A stretch of DNA of 64,000 nucleotides from a virus. Where the stretch lies: IMG/VR virus record IMGVR_UViG_3300043598_000004, positions 1 to 64,000 of that record; one strand, 5' to 3'. This document shows positions 21,825-30,301 of this stretch, piece after piece. The notes beneath the pieces were generated by a model. The model was given only the letters and a program-made list of their open reading frames with translations, had not been told where the DNA came from and searched no databases. Within the stretch, counting starts at the first letter, position 1. Each line of letters opens with the position of its first letter. Both the position numbers and the translations under genes were made by a program.

Positions 21825-23148
21825 ACGCGCTCGTATGGTTCGCATCGCCGCCGATGGTTTGCTGTTCGTCATAAATGTAGTTCGGCGAGCCTGCCACGGG
21901 TGCGCCGGCCTGGAACATCTCACCCACGGTGAGCCTCCCGCTGAAGGCCGTTGTGTCCGTGACAGAAGCAACCACTGCGCCATTCACAAAGATGCGAACC
22001 ATACCCGCGCCGTCTCGTGTAATTTCCAGGTGACGGAAACCTGAAGACGGTTCACCCATCGGCGTATTGGTCAATTGAATGATCGGCGTCCCGCCTCCAG
22101 TGGTGCCAGTGAAGACAGCCATCTCGAATTGGTTCACATACTGATAGATGCGGAATCCTCCCGCCACTCCGTCTTCGCCCACCGACAGCAACGTTCCCGT
22201 GTAGCCTGTTCGATAGCCCTGAATGGCCAATGAGAATTGGCCCGACCAGTCGACCGACTCCGCGCTGCGGTAGTAGCTTGAACCCGACAAATCCATTGCG
22301 GCAGTGCCGAACTTCTTCGTCGTCGTCGTGAGCGCAGCTGCACCGTAGGCAGTGAACGTCAGAACACCGTCGCTGTTGACGATCGTCGTTGAGCCTGCCG
22401 TACCGTTGAAGTGCAGCAAGGACGAACGCACACCATTGTTCGGAGCCACGATCGCAGGCTGCAGCGCCAAGGCGATCTTGGCAGACTGGCTCGACGTGGC
22501 CAGGGTGACTGCCGTTGTCCCGGAGTTGCCTGCCAGAGCCAAAAGTCCTGTGACTACCGAAAACCCGCCGCCATTGCCTGACGTTGTTGAGGCATCCATG
22601 CGCTCGGCGCCGCCGCTCAAATTCGCATTGGTCTGCCCACTGGCTTGCGCTGTGGCTGTGTCCGTTACCCATGAGCAACACGCCAGAATCCAGGCGTTAT
22701 CGCACGTGGTCGTAACCGCAGGGACTGTAACGGCTGTCGACGCTGACGCGTTCACGTCGCCTGCGCTCGCGTTGAATGGTGTCGTCTGGTCGACCCCAGT
22801 GAAGGCCATGATCTGCGCAATCAAGTGGTCGCCTGGATCGGCGATCACCGGAGCACTGTCTGAGCCCGTGGCTATTCTGTAGAAGATCGACAGGCGGGTC
22901 GCCGTGGTTGCAGCTGCAGTGCCGGTGCTCTGCGGGCTGCTAGGCGCGATCGTCCAGCCTGTAGGGGTCGTGACAGCCTCGTTGGCCGTCTCGCATAGCA
23001 GGATGAGCAAATCACCCGAAGCGATGCCTGTGGGCAGTGCAGGGGTCACGGCGCCCGTGCCACTCGATGCCGCTGCCACGTTGCCTATGGCGATCGTGGC
23101 GTACGTGACGGCAGCAAATGCCACCGACATGAGCATTTGACCGATCAT
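21796..23148 (-). CDS. Tail fibre / receptor-binding protein with LamG-like domain
   Basis: 450 aa from ATG 23148 (ATGA overlap). The N-terminal half is Ala/Thr/Gly-rich beta structure. From about residue 240 onward the sequence has the laminin-G/concanavalin-like pattern (LLHFNGTAGSTT, FGTAAMDLSGSSYYR, FSLAIQGYRTG, GFRHLEITRDGAGMVRIFVNG). Last gene of the late operon. Likely exposed at the tail tip and involved in host binding; the receptor is unknown. Confidence 0.75.
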   Translation of the reverse strand: MIGQMLMSVAFAAVTYATIAIGNVAAASSGTGAVTPALPTGIASGDLLILLCETANEAVTTPTGWTIAPSSPQSTGTAAATTATRLSIFYRIATGSDSAPVIADPGDHLIAQIMAFTGVDQTTPFNASAGDVNASASTAVTVPAVTTTCDNAWILACCSWVTDTATAQASGQTNANLSGGAERMDASTTSGNGGGFSVVTGLLALAGNSGTTAVTLATSSQSAKIALALQPAIVAPNNGVRSSLLHFNGTAGSTTIVNSDGVLTFTAYGAAALTTTTKKFGTAAMDLSGSSYYRSAESVDWSGQFSLAIQGYRTGYTGTLLSVGEDGVAGGFRIYQYVNQFEMAVFTGTTGGGTPIIQLTNTPMGEPSSGFRHLEITRDGAGMVRIFVNGAVVASVTDTTAFSGRLTVGEMFQAGAPVAGSPNYIYDEQQTIGGDANHTSAFTAPSAEYS

Positions 23149-24197
23149 GTGAGGCCGACTCCGCTGATGCGCCACCGGGTCGTAGTCACCTTTTGCATGA
23201 CTGCGCGCCCACCAGCTGCCAGGGTCCGTGAACCCGTCGTGCCCGCAGCGCCCACGAGCACCAGGGTATCGGTCGTGATCGCGATCGTGACGATGCCTGC
23301 GCTGATGTCGTTGTCAACGGTGATCACAGAACCAACAGGCATCGGGATGGTCGCATTGGCAGGCAGCGTCACCGTTCGCGCCGTTGTATCCGATGACGGA
23401 TGGTAGAGCGTGGTGCCGGCATCCGCTGCAACAACTGGTCGTGCTGCACTGAACGAACTAATGTTCGGTGCGATCACCTGAGCCTGCAGCAACCCGATCG
23501 CAGCAAGCACCGTATCTGTCGCAGCAACGGGCGAGTTGGTCGCCGTCGACAGGCCCGTGAGCACAGCTGCCCGAACTCGCGTATCGGTGTAGTACTTGTT
23601 TGTCGAGCCCTCAGTCACGCTGTCACTGTTGCCCACCATCCACGAGTCGGCTTCGATCAAGTGACCTGACAGGAACGACAGGAAACCAGGCGTCGCCGAG
23701 AAGTTGACGCTGATCGTTCCGCTCGCGGCAGTCACGAAGGCGAACAGTTCGATGTAGTCAGTCGACCCGTTCATGTAGACGATGCCGGACCCTGACGCGA
23801 TGTAATAGGAGAAGTACCCGGTACTTGCGCCAGGCACCATCGCCGAACCACGATTAACTTCAGCACCGTTCTTGAAGATCGCCGCGTACCCTACTGCGCC
23901 CACTGCCGCCGATGACTGCAACGACAATTGAAAGTCGAAGTGGTAGTACCCTGCAATGGCAGGCGTGAATCGATAGTTGGTCGCCGAATCGAACGCGTTG
24001 GTCGTGTCGAAGTTCTCGGCATTCAACTGGACCTTGGTCGCAGTAGCGCTCGAAAACGTTTGATCACTCGTGGCGCGATACGCTCGAAAGCAAGGCCCCG
24101 CAAGCAACGTGACTGCAGCTGCCGCAGCATCCGCGTAAGCCTTCGTAGCCAGGTCCGCTGCGACGGCCGTGGCCGTTCCATATTGCTTGCGTGCCAT
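23145..24197 (-). CDS. Tail fibre protein with C1q/TNF-like domain
   Basis: 350 aa. Residues about 35-180 fit a C1q/TNF-like jelly roll (FRAYRATSDQTFSSATATKVQL, YRFTPAIAGYYHFDFQLSL, FKNGAEVNRGS). The C-terminal region is beta-rich and ends ISGVGLT. Such domains trimerise at fibre tips. Coupled to the LamG fibre by ATGA overlap. Confidence 0.75.
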   Translation of the reverse strand: MARKQYGTATAVAADLATKAYADAAAAAVTLLAGPCFRAYRATSDQTFSSATATKVQLNAENFDTTNAFDSATNYRFTPAIAGYYHFDFQLSLQSSAAVGAVGYAAIFKNGAEVNRGSAMVPGASTGYFSYYIASGSGIVYMNGSTDYIELFAFVTAASGTISVNFSATPGFLSFLSGHLIEADSWMVGNSDSVTEGSTNKYYTDTRVRAAVLTGLSTATNSPVAATDTVLAAIGLLQAQVIAPNISSFSAARPVVAADAGTTLYHPSSDTTARTVTLPANATIPMPVGSVITVDNDISAGIVTIAITTDTLVLVGAAGTTGSRTLAAGGRAVMQKVTTTRWRISGVGLT

Positions 24198-24203
24198 CTC
24201 TTA

Positions 24204-25190
24204 TCAGCCTTGAACCAGGACGCGGAATTGTGCCGTCGTCGGTGCCACATTGAACCCGAGCGTGACTTGGCTCGTGCTGTTGCGCACCACGTCGCATTCG
24301 ACCGTGGCACCCGTGGAGATTTCAACCACCTGGACCATGACATCGAGCGTACCGAGGCTGTGCGTCACGGCAATCGATGTCGCCGAGTTGTCTCCAATAT
24401 TCGCAGCGTACTTGCGAGGCACCAGCGCTGTATCGATCGAGATGTTGCCACCGCTGATGATGATGCCGGTGCTCTGCGAATAGGTCGTGCCTGCACCTGT
24501 CTGCGCGAACACGAGCGCCGTCGTAGCCAGGGTGATCGGGTTGTTGGTCGTCAACGTCCATTGCGTATCAGCGTTGACCGTACCTTCTTCGACCATGACC
24601 GACATGCCGGACGTGACTTCAGCGCTCGCGTCTGCATCCGTGGCCCGCGACCATGCGCCCGAGGCTGCGGTATAGATGCCGTTCTGCGAGCCCGTGGTCT
24701 GGTTCTTCAACAGCACACGATCGTTGGCGACCAGGGTGATACCGTCGATGGTGAGCAAGCCCGAGAGCGATGCAACGTTGGCAGTGGAAGCAACGCGAAC
24801 AGCGTCCTTGAAGTCCCGGCCGTTGGCGATCGCCTGCAACTGGCTATATGTGACAGCATCCTGCGCTGAACTGCCATCGGTCACGTTCGTGATCTTGTGG
24901 GTGTTCATCGAGAAGTCAGCCGTGGGCGCCGTCAACTGATTGATCGTCGATGTCCGCACCTGCGTATCGAAGTCACTGATCGTTGCCGCCAGCTGCGTAC
25001 CTGAATGGTTTGCGCGAGCGGTCGGGTCAACCCACGCCGATGCGTTGCGGTAGTTGAACTTGCCAGTGCCGCTGTCGTAATAGATTTGTCCAGCGACAGG
25101 CGAACTCGGCGCCGAGCCGAGTACTTGAAGGACAGCGTTCTGGATTTCGTTCTTGGTGAAATCTACTGCGGTAAGAAACTTTTTGGCCAT
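24204..25190 (-). CDS. Tail fibre protein (328 aa)
   Basis: The N-terminus MAKKFLTAVDFTKNEIQNAVLQVLGSAPSSPVAGQIYYDSGTGKF is typical of phage tail fibre proteins with an attachment helix and a short beta repeat. Long middle Thr/Asn/Ala-rich region. C-terminal VTHSLGTLDVMVQV also occurs in many fibre proteins. Confidence 0.8.
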   Translation of the reverse strand: MAKKFLTAVDFTKNEIQNAVLQVLGSAPSSPVAGQIYYDSGTGKFNYRNASAWVDPTARANHSGTQLAATISDFDTQVRTSTINQLTAPTADFSMNTHKITNVTDGSSAQDAVTYSQLQAIANGRDFKDAVRVASTANVASLSGLLTIDGITLVANDRVLLKNQTTGSQNGIYTAASGAWSRATDADASAEVTSGMSVMVEEGTVNADTQWTLTTNNPITLATTALVFAQTGAGTTYSQSTGIIISGGNISIDTALVPRKYAANIGDNSATSIAVTHSLGTLDVMVQVVEISTGATVECDVVRNSTSQVTLGFNVAPTTAQFRVLVQG

Positions 25191-25198
25191 GATGATTC

Positions 25199-25534
25199 CT
25201 AGTTGAGATAAGCAACGCCGGCAAACGCGGCTGAGAAAGTCAGCGTGAGGGTGTTGACACTGAGGTAATCAATGTCACCCTCACACACGTCACCCGCGCT
25301 GTCCACGACAGTCACCGAGGGATATTTGCCCAAGTTGTGCGTAACCGACCAGGATGTCGATGCGGACATTTGGGTGTGTAGGTAGTTGAGATCGCCTGAG
25401 CCCTCTACATCACCACCAGACGGGCCAGGAGGACCCGAGGGACCTTGGCCAACGGTGAGGGTGCTGCGCAGCACATCAGGCGCTTCCACGGTCGTCTTCA
25501 TGACGGCCGGTCCAATGAGTGTTGTAGTGGCCAT
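25199..25534 (-). CDS. Small tail protein with collagen-like repeat (111 aa)
   Basis: GPSGPPGPSGG at residues 31-41 is a short collagen-type tract, common in fibre trimers. The C-terminus (WSVTHNLGKYPSVTVVDSAGD) repeats the motif found at the end of the neighbouring fibre. Probably a fibre tip or attachment subunit. Confidence 0.7.
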   Translation of the reverse strand: MATTTLIGPAVMKTTVEAPDVLRSTLTVGQGPSGPPGPSGGDVEGSGDLNYLHTQMSASTSWSVTHNLGKYPSVTVVDSAGDVCEGDIDYLSVNTLTLTFSAAFAGVAYLN

Positions 25535-25537
25535 GGC

Positions 25538-25972
25538 TTAGACAACGCAAGGATCAGGTTCTGCAGCTACTTCAGTGTCTTCCCGCGTGGCTTCGGCGTA
25601 GACCTTGAACTGCCCGTAGAACAACGGGATGACGCGACCCAATGCATCGATCAGTTCGCTGTCCCAATAGAACGTCACCATGTCTTCAGTGACATCCATG
25701 GTCGCGGTGATCTCATCGGGAATGGTCATGTCGTAGTAGCCGAGCGTTCGGTCACTGGCCATGGTGATCGTGAACGATGCCTGTGGCGGGCCTGCCTCAC
25801 GCGGAGCCTTGCGCACCGTGCCGAGCACGGTACAACCCGTCAGGTCCATTGGGGTCACATCGTCGGGTTGGTAGATGGTATGACGCATCGGTCCAAGCGT
25901 GGACCCCTGCCTCACTTCGAGATCAAGCCGTTCTCCGCGTTGGCTGATCGTTGGTACAACGGTAGGTCGCAT
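25538..25972 (-). CDS. Tail-associated protein (144 aa)
   Basis: Beta-rich sequence with TIYQPDDVTPMDLTGCTVLGTVRKAP and FYWDSELIDALGRVIPLFYGQFKV, similar in style to phage baseplate/fibre-attachment proteins. Located between fibre and lysis genes. Confidence 0.6.
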   Translation of the reverse strand: MRPTVVPTISQRGERLDLEVRQGSTLGPMRHTIYQPDDVTPMDLTGCTVLGTVRKAPREAGPPQASFTITMASDRTLGYYDMTIPDEITATMDVTEDMVTFYWDSELIDALGRVIPLFYGQFKVYAEATREDTEVAAEPDPCVV

Positions 25973-25982
25973 GGTTGGTCTT

Positions 25983-26237
25983 TCAAAGACAGGATTTAAG
26001 TTCGGTCACCAACTGGATTTCGTACGCTTCTCGATAAGCCAATTCGGCCAGGGCCGCACGCACGATCTGGTACATGCCGGCCTTCGCCGACAGGACTTCG
26101 GTAGGCATCACAGGGCGCTCCGGCAGCTTGGCTTTGCACTTGATTGGTATGGCCACGTTCACCGGCACGGCACGTTGGGTCATTGCGCTGCAGCCCGACA
26201 GAGCCGCGCACATGACAGCCGCAAGCACGCGGCTCAT
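25983..26237 (-). CDS. Lipoprotein, putative o-spanin (pair 2)
   Basis: 84 aa. Signal sequence MSRVLAAVMCAALSGC with the lipobox LSGC, giving an acylated Cys at about residue 16. The rest (KCKAKLPERPVMPTEVLSAK...YREAYEIQLVTELKSC) resembles small phage lysis lipoproteins. The start overlaps the stop of the coiled-coil membrane protein upstream, as in Rz/Rz1 pairs. Role: fusion of inner and outer membranes in lysis (inferred). Confidence 0.75.
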   Translation of the reverse strand: MSRVLAAVMCAALSGCSAMTQRAVPVNVAIPIKCKAKLPERPVMPTEVLSAKAGMYQIVRAALAELAYREAYEIQLVTELKSCL

Positions 26238-26578
26238 TTCAGCTTCCTCGATGACTGCCAGGTTCGCAGCAAGTCGTTGGTGCTTTTGCAATCGTCTGCC
26301 GGCGCCGATGGGGCAGTGCTCAATATCTCTTGAGCTTCAACCTGCTTGCTTCGAACGATCGGCGCAGCCTTTACGCGAGCCGCCGTTGCTGCAACCTCAT
26401 CGGCTTCGGCTTCGGCTTCCAAAGTATCCACGGATGCACTGCAAACCCTTAGTTGAGTAGCGTTCCAAGTTGATGCTTCCTTGGCTTTCTCAACTTCATG
26501 CACCATGTCTTCACGGGTATTGAACATCCACACGTTCGCCATTGCCGAGATGGCCAATGTCGTACCGAGGACAACCAT
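26234..26578 (-). CDS. Membrane coiled-coil protein, putative i-spanin (pair 2)
   Basis: 114 aa from ATG 26578; ATG 26608 is an alternative. Residues 1-18 form an N-terminal membrane anchor (MVVLGTTLAISAMANVWMF), followed by a periplasmic helical region rich in Ala/Glu and CSASVDTLEAEAEADEVAAT. End ILSTAPSAPADDCKSTNDLL is typical of Rz-like proteins. Overlaps the lipoprotein gene 25983-26237 by ATGA. Confidence 0.72.
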   Translation of the reverse strand: MVVLGTTLAISAMANVWMFNTREDMVHEVEKAKEASTWNATQLRVCSASVDTLEAEAEADEVAATAARVKAAPIVRSKQVEAQEILSTAPSAPADDCKSTNDLLRTWQSSRKLK

Positions 26579-26586
26579 TGAGTAGC

Positions 26587-26841
26587 TCAACGGATGCTCC
26601 TCGCGCATTGTTCGTACAGCGCAATAAGTGTGTATGTAAACAGCTTCCGCTCGGTGAGGCTCGCGTCCGCTGGTATCTCGGGAAGAGGCGGGCATGCGTG
26701 ATCCTTCACTGTCGTTGGCGGGAGCATGCGCTCGACGCGTTCGTTCTGTTGATCGATGAGCTTCAACAATTCAGTATCAGGATGAGGAAGCGTGCCGCAT
26801 CCGGCCAGGCACGCAAGAACGATGACAGGCGTCATGTTCAT
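26587..26841 (-). CDS. Lipoprotein, putative o-spanin (pair 1)
   Basis: 84 aa. MNMTPVIVLACLAGCG carries the lipobox LAGC. After it come CPPLPEIPADASLTERKLF and LYEQCARS, a pattern seen in Rz1-like lipoproteins. Its start overlaps the stop of the membrane coiled-coil gene 26838-27347. Confidence 0.75.
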   Translation of the reverse strand: MNMTPVIVLACLAGCGTLPHPDTELLKLIDQQNERVERMLPPTTVKDHACPPLPEIPADASLTERKLFTYTLIALYEQCARSIR

Positions 26842-27347
26842 TTCGACTCAAGTGCGCGATTAGCTTCGCGTACCTTGGAATTGATTTGTGCACGCGTGGG
26901 CTCTGGCACGTGGCCCGCTTTGTCGACGGCACGCGTGGCTTGCTGCACTGCCGTCTTGGCCGTCCGGGATGCGCTCTCGGCTGTATTAGCTGCCGACTCA
27001 GCCGTCTCAGCGGCGTTGCCCACGGTCACAGCTGTCTGAGCCATGCTGCGCGTGATGTAGCCAAGGGTATTCGTGTACGCATCAGTGGTGCGTTTAAGTT
27101 CGGCCTGATGCTCTTCCAACATCTCTTGTCGACGGGCCACAGCCTGAACGTCGCGTATCCAGTAGCCGCCCACAGCACCCGAGGTAAGCAGAATGGCACT
27201 CACAGCAAGCGCCTCCACAATGCGAACACCGCGCTTCGCCTTGACCCTGGTTTCATCGCTGAAGAGTTCAGCGAAGCTGCTGTTTGTAGCCACTGATCTC
27301 TTTTCGTAGGTCATCGACGGTTGTGGTGAGTTGTCGGACTTGTTCAC
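26838..27347 (-). CDS. Membrane coiled-coil protein, putative i-spanin (pair 1)
   Basis: 169 aa from GTG 27347, which has TAGGAGCGCTAC before it; ATG 27314 lacks a ribosome site. About 40 N-terminal residues are cytoplasmic, then ALAVSAILLTSGAVGGYWI spans the membrane, followed by a long Ala/Thr/Glu coiled coil. The start overlaps the end of the holin-like gene by 80 bases. Fits an inner-membrane spanin subunit. Confidence 0.68.
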   Translation of the reverse strand: MNKSDNSPQPSMTYEKRSVATNSSFAELFSDETRVKAKRGVRIVEALAVSAILLTSGAVGGYWIRDVQAVARRQEMLEEHQAELKRTTDAYTNTLGYITRSMAQTAVTVGNAAETAESAANTAESASRTAKTAVQQATRAVDKAGHVPEPTRAQINSKVREANRALESK

Positions 27348-27612
27348 GTAGCGCTCCTATCTCGTGGACGGCTTCGTTGCGCTCTTTTTGCGCATCGTCC
27401 GCTCGCTTCTCTGCCGCCTCTGCGCGACGTTCGGCACGATCGGCGATCTCGGTCAAGCGTTGAATCACATCGACGTTGCCCTGCGCGGTGGCACTCGCCA
27501 CCTTGTCACTCAACAGGAACCTTCGAAGCAGGTACGCAACGGTCGTGACAGCCGCTATTGCGGAGCCGAACAAACCCCCTGATGTCTTGACGATCTCATT
27601 GATGTCGCCCAT
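27268..27612 (-). CDS. Holin-like membrane protein (114 aa)
   Basis: One N-terminal transmembrane helix (SAIAAVTTVAYLLRRFLL, residues 17-34) and a long charged coiled coil (ADRAERRAEAAEKRADDAQKE). Directly downstream of the endolysin with TGATG overlap. Fits a holin or holin-associated lysis protein with a single span; no second span is seen. Confidence 0.65.
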   Translation of the reverse strand: MGDINEIVKTSGGLFGSAIAAVTTVAYLLRRFLLSDKVASATAQGNVDVIQRLTEIADRAERRAEAAEKRADDAQKERNEAVHEIGALREQVRQLTTTVDDLRKEISGYKQQLR

Positions 27613-28190
27613 CACACACTCACATCCATGCACTGACGAAACGCTGCTTTGCGCTCTGCCAAGTGCATCTTCTTCGGCCCGTTGACGCGCTCGGTAACCA
27701 GGTCCATATCGCCAATGGAGGCAGGCTCGACGCAGTGCTTGGCGTAGAAGTACCAGCAAGCCGTCATGGCCGCATGCCATGGCTCAGTGACTAGCTTGGG
27801 ATTATTGACGTAATTAAACCCGAGGGCTTTTCCAGCCATCGAGTAGTTATCCAGCCAGGTCAATTGAATGAGCCCACGGCCCCAAAACCCATCCGGGTAG
27901 AGCAAGTGCCCGAGCTTCTCATGGTTGCGTACATAAGGCGCTGCACGTGCTGGATCACTATGGAAGACGCGGGGGAAGATGCCGGCGAGCCTCACAGCAT
28001 CCTTGTAGTAGAACGACTCTTCAACCGACGACAAGTTGCCTGACTCGACATCCACTGTGGCAATCAACGCGGCCCGCTGCATGGGGGTGCGGATACCGAA
28101 CAAGGCCATGCCCTCTTCGAGATGCAAGTAGTACTTGCTGGCATCTTCCAGAGATGCGCCCGTGGCTTTGGAAAGTTTCTCAGGCGTCAT
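27612..28190 (-). CDS. Endolysin, GH19 chitinase-like lysozyme
   Basis: 192 aa. Matches the GH19 phage endolysin order: an N-terminal helical region, TVDVESGNLSS (likely catalytic Glu), then GFWGRGLIQLTWLDNYSMAGKALGF. Degrades peptidoglycan in lysis. No signal peptide, so release depends on the membrane protein beside it. No N-terminal wall-binding domain is recognisable. Confidence 0.85.
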   Translation of the reverse strand: MTPEKLSKATGASLEDASKYYLHLEEGMALFGIRTPMQRAALIATVDVESGNLSSVEESFYYKDAVRLAGIFPRVFHSDPARAAPYVRNHEKLGHLLYPDGFWGRGLIQLTWLDNYSMAGKALGFNYVNNPKLVTEPWHAAMTACWYFYAKHCVEPASIGDMDLVTERVNGPKKMHLAERKAAFRQCMDVSV

Positions 28191-28229
28191 CAGGTCGTCT
28201 CCTATGGTATAGGCCGGATGCTGTTGATT

Positions 28230-29591
28230 TTAACCGGCAGGGAAAATGCCTGCGGGTGTGCCAGGGGGTCGCGCCACGGTGCTAATACGAAGGTTCTGCA
28301 TATTGCCGTTGAGATAACCGCCGCTGTTTTGCGTTCCCAAGCGCAAATGATCAGTGTTGCTTAGCAGATTTCCTGTGATGGCTTCATTATCTTGAAGGAC
28401 GGCTGTGCCTCCAATCTCTTGAACCCAAAACTCGATGACATCACCGCCACCGTCGTTCACTCGACGCAGGGTAATCCAATACCACACGCCAGGGACCACA
28501 TCGGTTATGCCGGTGAGCGTAATCAAAGTAACGGTTGCATCAAAGCAGAACGCTCCAAACCGAGCGGTTGCATCATGGTAGTAAATCAGGAACGGATAGG
28601 TCCCGCTGCCGTTTGCCTTGGCCATGAAAACCTGATTGGCACTTGTCGAGCCCTGGATGCGTGCAGCAAATTCAATCGTCCATTCGTCTGAGCCGAAGTC
28701 ATTCAATGCTGCGTAGTTGTCCACGGCTGTGTCAGCGGGTTTCCATGAAAGCCATGAAGCGCTCTTCGTGCCCCAAACGTGATTGTCCGTGTCAGCGATG
28801 GCAGCTAGAGCCAGGTACGGATTGCTTACCGTGGCAGCATGGGTGCTCAGGTCCACGAGCGGGAAGTCATCCATCGGCATAAATAGAACAACTTGTTCGA
28901 AGTCAGGATCGATGGCGTCACGCACCAGGCTGAAGGTATCGAAGTACATGCCGTTCACTGGCGCACGATCAGCAAATGTGGGTGTACCGATGCGCCAATC
29001 CTGGTCAGCGGCAACCGGGAAGCTGCCTGTGAATGTTCCTGTGCCGATGCTCACATCGTTGATCAGGAAATCAATCGTGTCGCCGATACGCTTCACTTCG
29101 AACGTGACCGTCGCTGCTGTGGTCAATGCGTCGGTGCCGGTGATCAGCACCGATCGTGTGGTCCCGTCGCTGACGACCAGGACAGGACGCGAAAAGCTGT
29201 CCGTGGCGATCGCAATCACCGTGCCTGCAGCTGTCGGTGTTGCGTCCTGCACTGACAGGATGTACGCGCCCGTCGAGCCCGCTGACAACCAGGATGTTGC
29301 ACGAGCCTTGAACTTGAGCCGCCAGTCACCATCGGCAGGAATCCGATTGCCTGCGACGTACGCTGTCTTGAGATAGCCAGCGGCCGGCACGAAGAGCGAC
29401 GATGCACCTTCGATCACGATGTCTTCGCTGATCTCTACAGCCCCCGCGCCGATGGTCCAGACACTTCCGCCGAGATCGGTAAACGTCGTCGAGCCGTCAC
29501 CGGCATCGAAGTTCATGCTGATGGCCAGGGTAGGGTCCGCTTCCTCTTCGACATCGCCGAAGACGTACGAAGCTGTGATACCTGGAATCAT
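28230..29591 (-). CDS. Tail fibre protein with two LamG-like domains (453 aa)
   Basis: The two halves each show the laminin-G/concanavalin-like beta pattern (WRLKFKARATSW, FEVKRIGDTIDFLINDVSIGTG; WTIEFAARIQGSTSANQVFM, WYWITLRRVNDGGGDVIEFWV). This gives two binding modules in one fibre. Its ATG overlaps the stop of the DUF2793-like gene. Confidence 0.78.
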   Translation of the reverse strand: MIPGITASYVFGDVEEEADPTLAISMNFDAGDGSTTFTDLGGSVWTIGAGAVEISEDIVIEGASSLFVPAAGYLKTAYVAGNRIPADGDWRLKFKARATSWLSAGSTGAYILSVQDATPTAAGTVIAIATDSFSRPVLVVSDGTTRSVLITGTDALTTAATVTFEVKRIGDTIDFLINDVSIGTGTFTGSFPVAADQDWRIGTPTFADRAPVNGMYFDTFSLVRDAIDPDFEQVVLFMPMDDFPLVDLSTHAATVSNPYLALAAIADTDNHVWGTKSASWLSWKPADTAVDNYAALNDFGSDEWTIEFAARIQGSTSANQVFMAKANGSGTYPFLIYYHDATARFGAFCFDATVTLITLTGITDVVPGVWYWITLRRVNDGGGDVIEFWVQEIGGTAVLQDNEAITGNLLSNTDHLRLGTQNSGGYLNGNMQNLRISTVARPPGTPAGIFPAG

Positions 29592-30283
29592 GGTGCTTCC
29601 GTTTGACCAAACACGTCAGCCTCAGCCGTGTCGACGATCTTGACTGTGAAGGTAGCGCCCTGCTTGACAACGAGCGATCCACCACGCGGCGCATTGAGCA
29701 CAAAGGACCCTACAGGCAGCAATGTGAGGTCCCCTGCGCCGACGTTGCGCCCGTGGTATTCGGCATTCAGTTCGAACGTGTCTGAACTATTGAACGTGTA
29801 CGACTTGGTGCTCGAATTAGTAAAGCGTGAATAGTTGCCCGAGTTCGCGGACGTGGCACCAAAGGATGAATCCGTGATCTCGACTACTGGCGGCACTGAT
29901 GCACCGCCACCGCCACCGCCTGCCGCGATCTCTGCCCATGCCGTACCGTCGAATCGATAAGCCTTGTCCTCATCGACAATCCAGACTTCCCATCCTTCCT
30001 TCGGCGTGACGAACTTCCATGCAGCTGTCAGGTCGTCGCCTGCCTGCCATACCGCTAGGTGCGTCTCATGCGAGGCCCAGTCACCTGATGATGAAGCTCC
30101 AACGATGTACAGCTGGCCACCTGTCGGGGACCCTGGTGGAGCGGTCAAGTCCTTGTCGACGACAACGGGTTGCACGAGCGCATCGAGCAAGCGCAGATTG
30201 GCGGACATCTCGTTGTCCCATCCGTCCTCACCAGGGGCGAAGCCCGCGACGATGCCGACGTTAGGAAGGGTTACTGCAGCCAT
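29588..30283 (-). CDS. DUF2793-like tail fibre attachment protein (231 aa)
   Basis: LDALVQPVVVDKDLTAPPGSPTGGQLYIVGASSSGDWASHETHLAVW and WKFVTPKEGWEVWIVDEDKAYRFDGTAW match the DUF2793 pattern. A Gly linker then leads to a beta-rich C-terminus. This family is found in tail fibre gene clusters and may attach fibres. Confidence 0.8.
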   Translation of the reverse strand: MAAVTLPNVGIVAGFAPGEDGWDNEMSANLRLLDALVQPVVVDKDLTAPPGSPTGGQLYIVGASSSGDWASHETHLAVWQAGDDLTAAWKFVTPKEGWEVWIVDEDKAYRFDGTAWAEIAAGGGGGGASVPPVVEITDSSFGATSANSGNYSRFTNSSTKSYTFNSSDTFELNAEYHGRNVGAGDLTLLPVGSFVLNAPRGGSLVVKQGATFTVKIVDTAEADVFGQTEAP

Positions 30284-30301
30284 GGTTTCTCCAAATCAAT
30301 T

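Noticed and set aside
23928-24869. Rightward 313-codon frame opposite two fibre genes
   Set aside because: Spans the boundary of two well-supported fibre genes on the other strand and has shadow composition.
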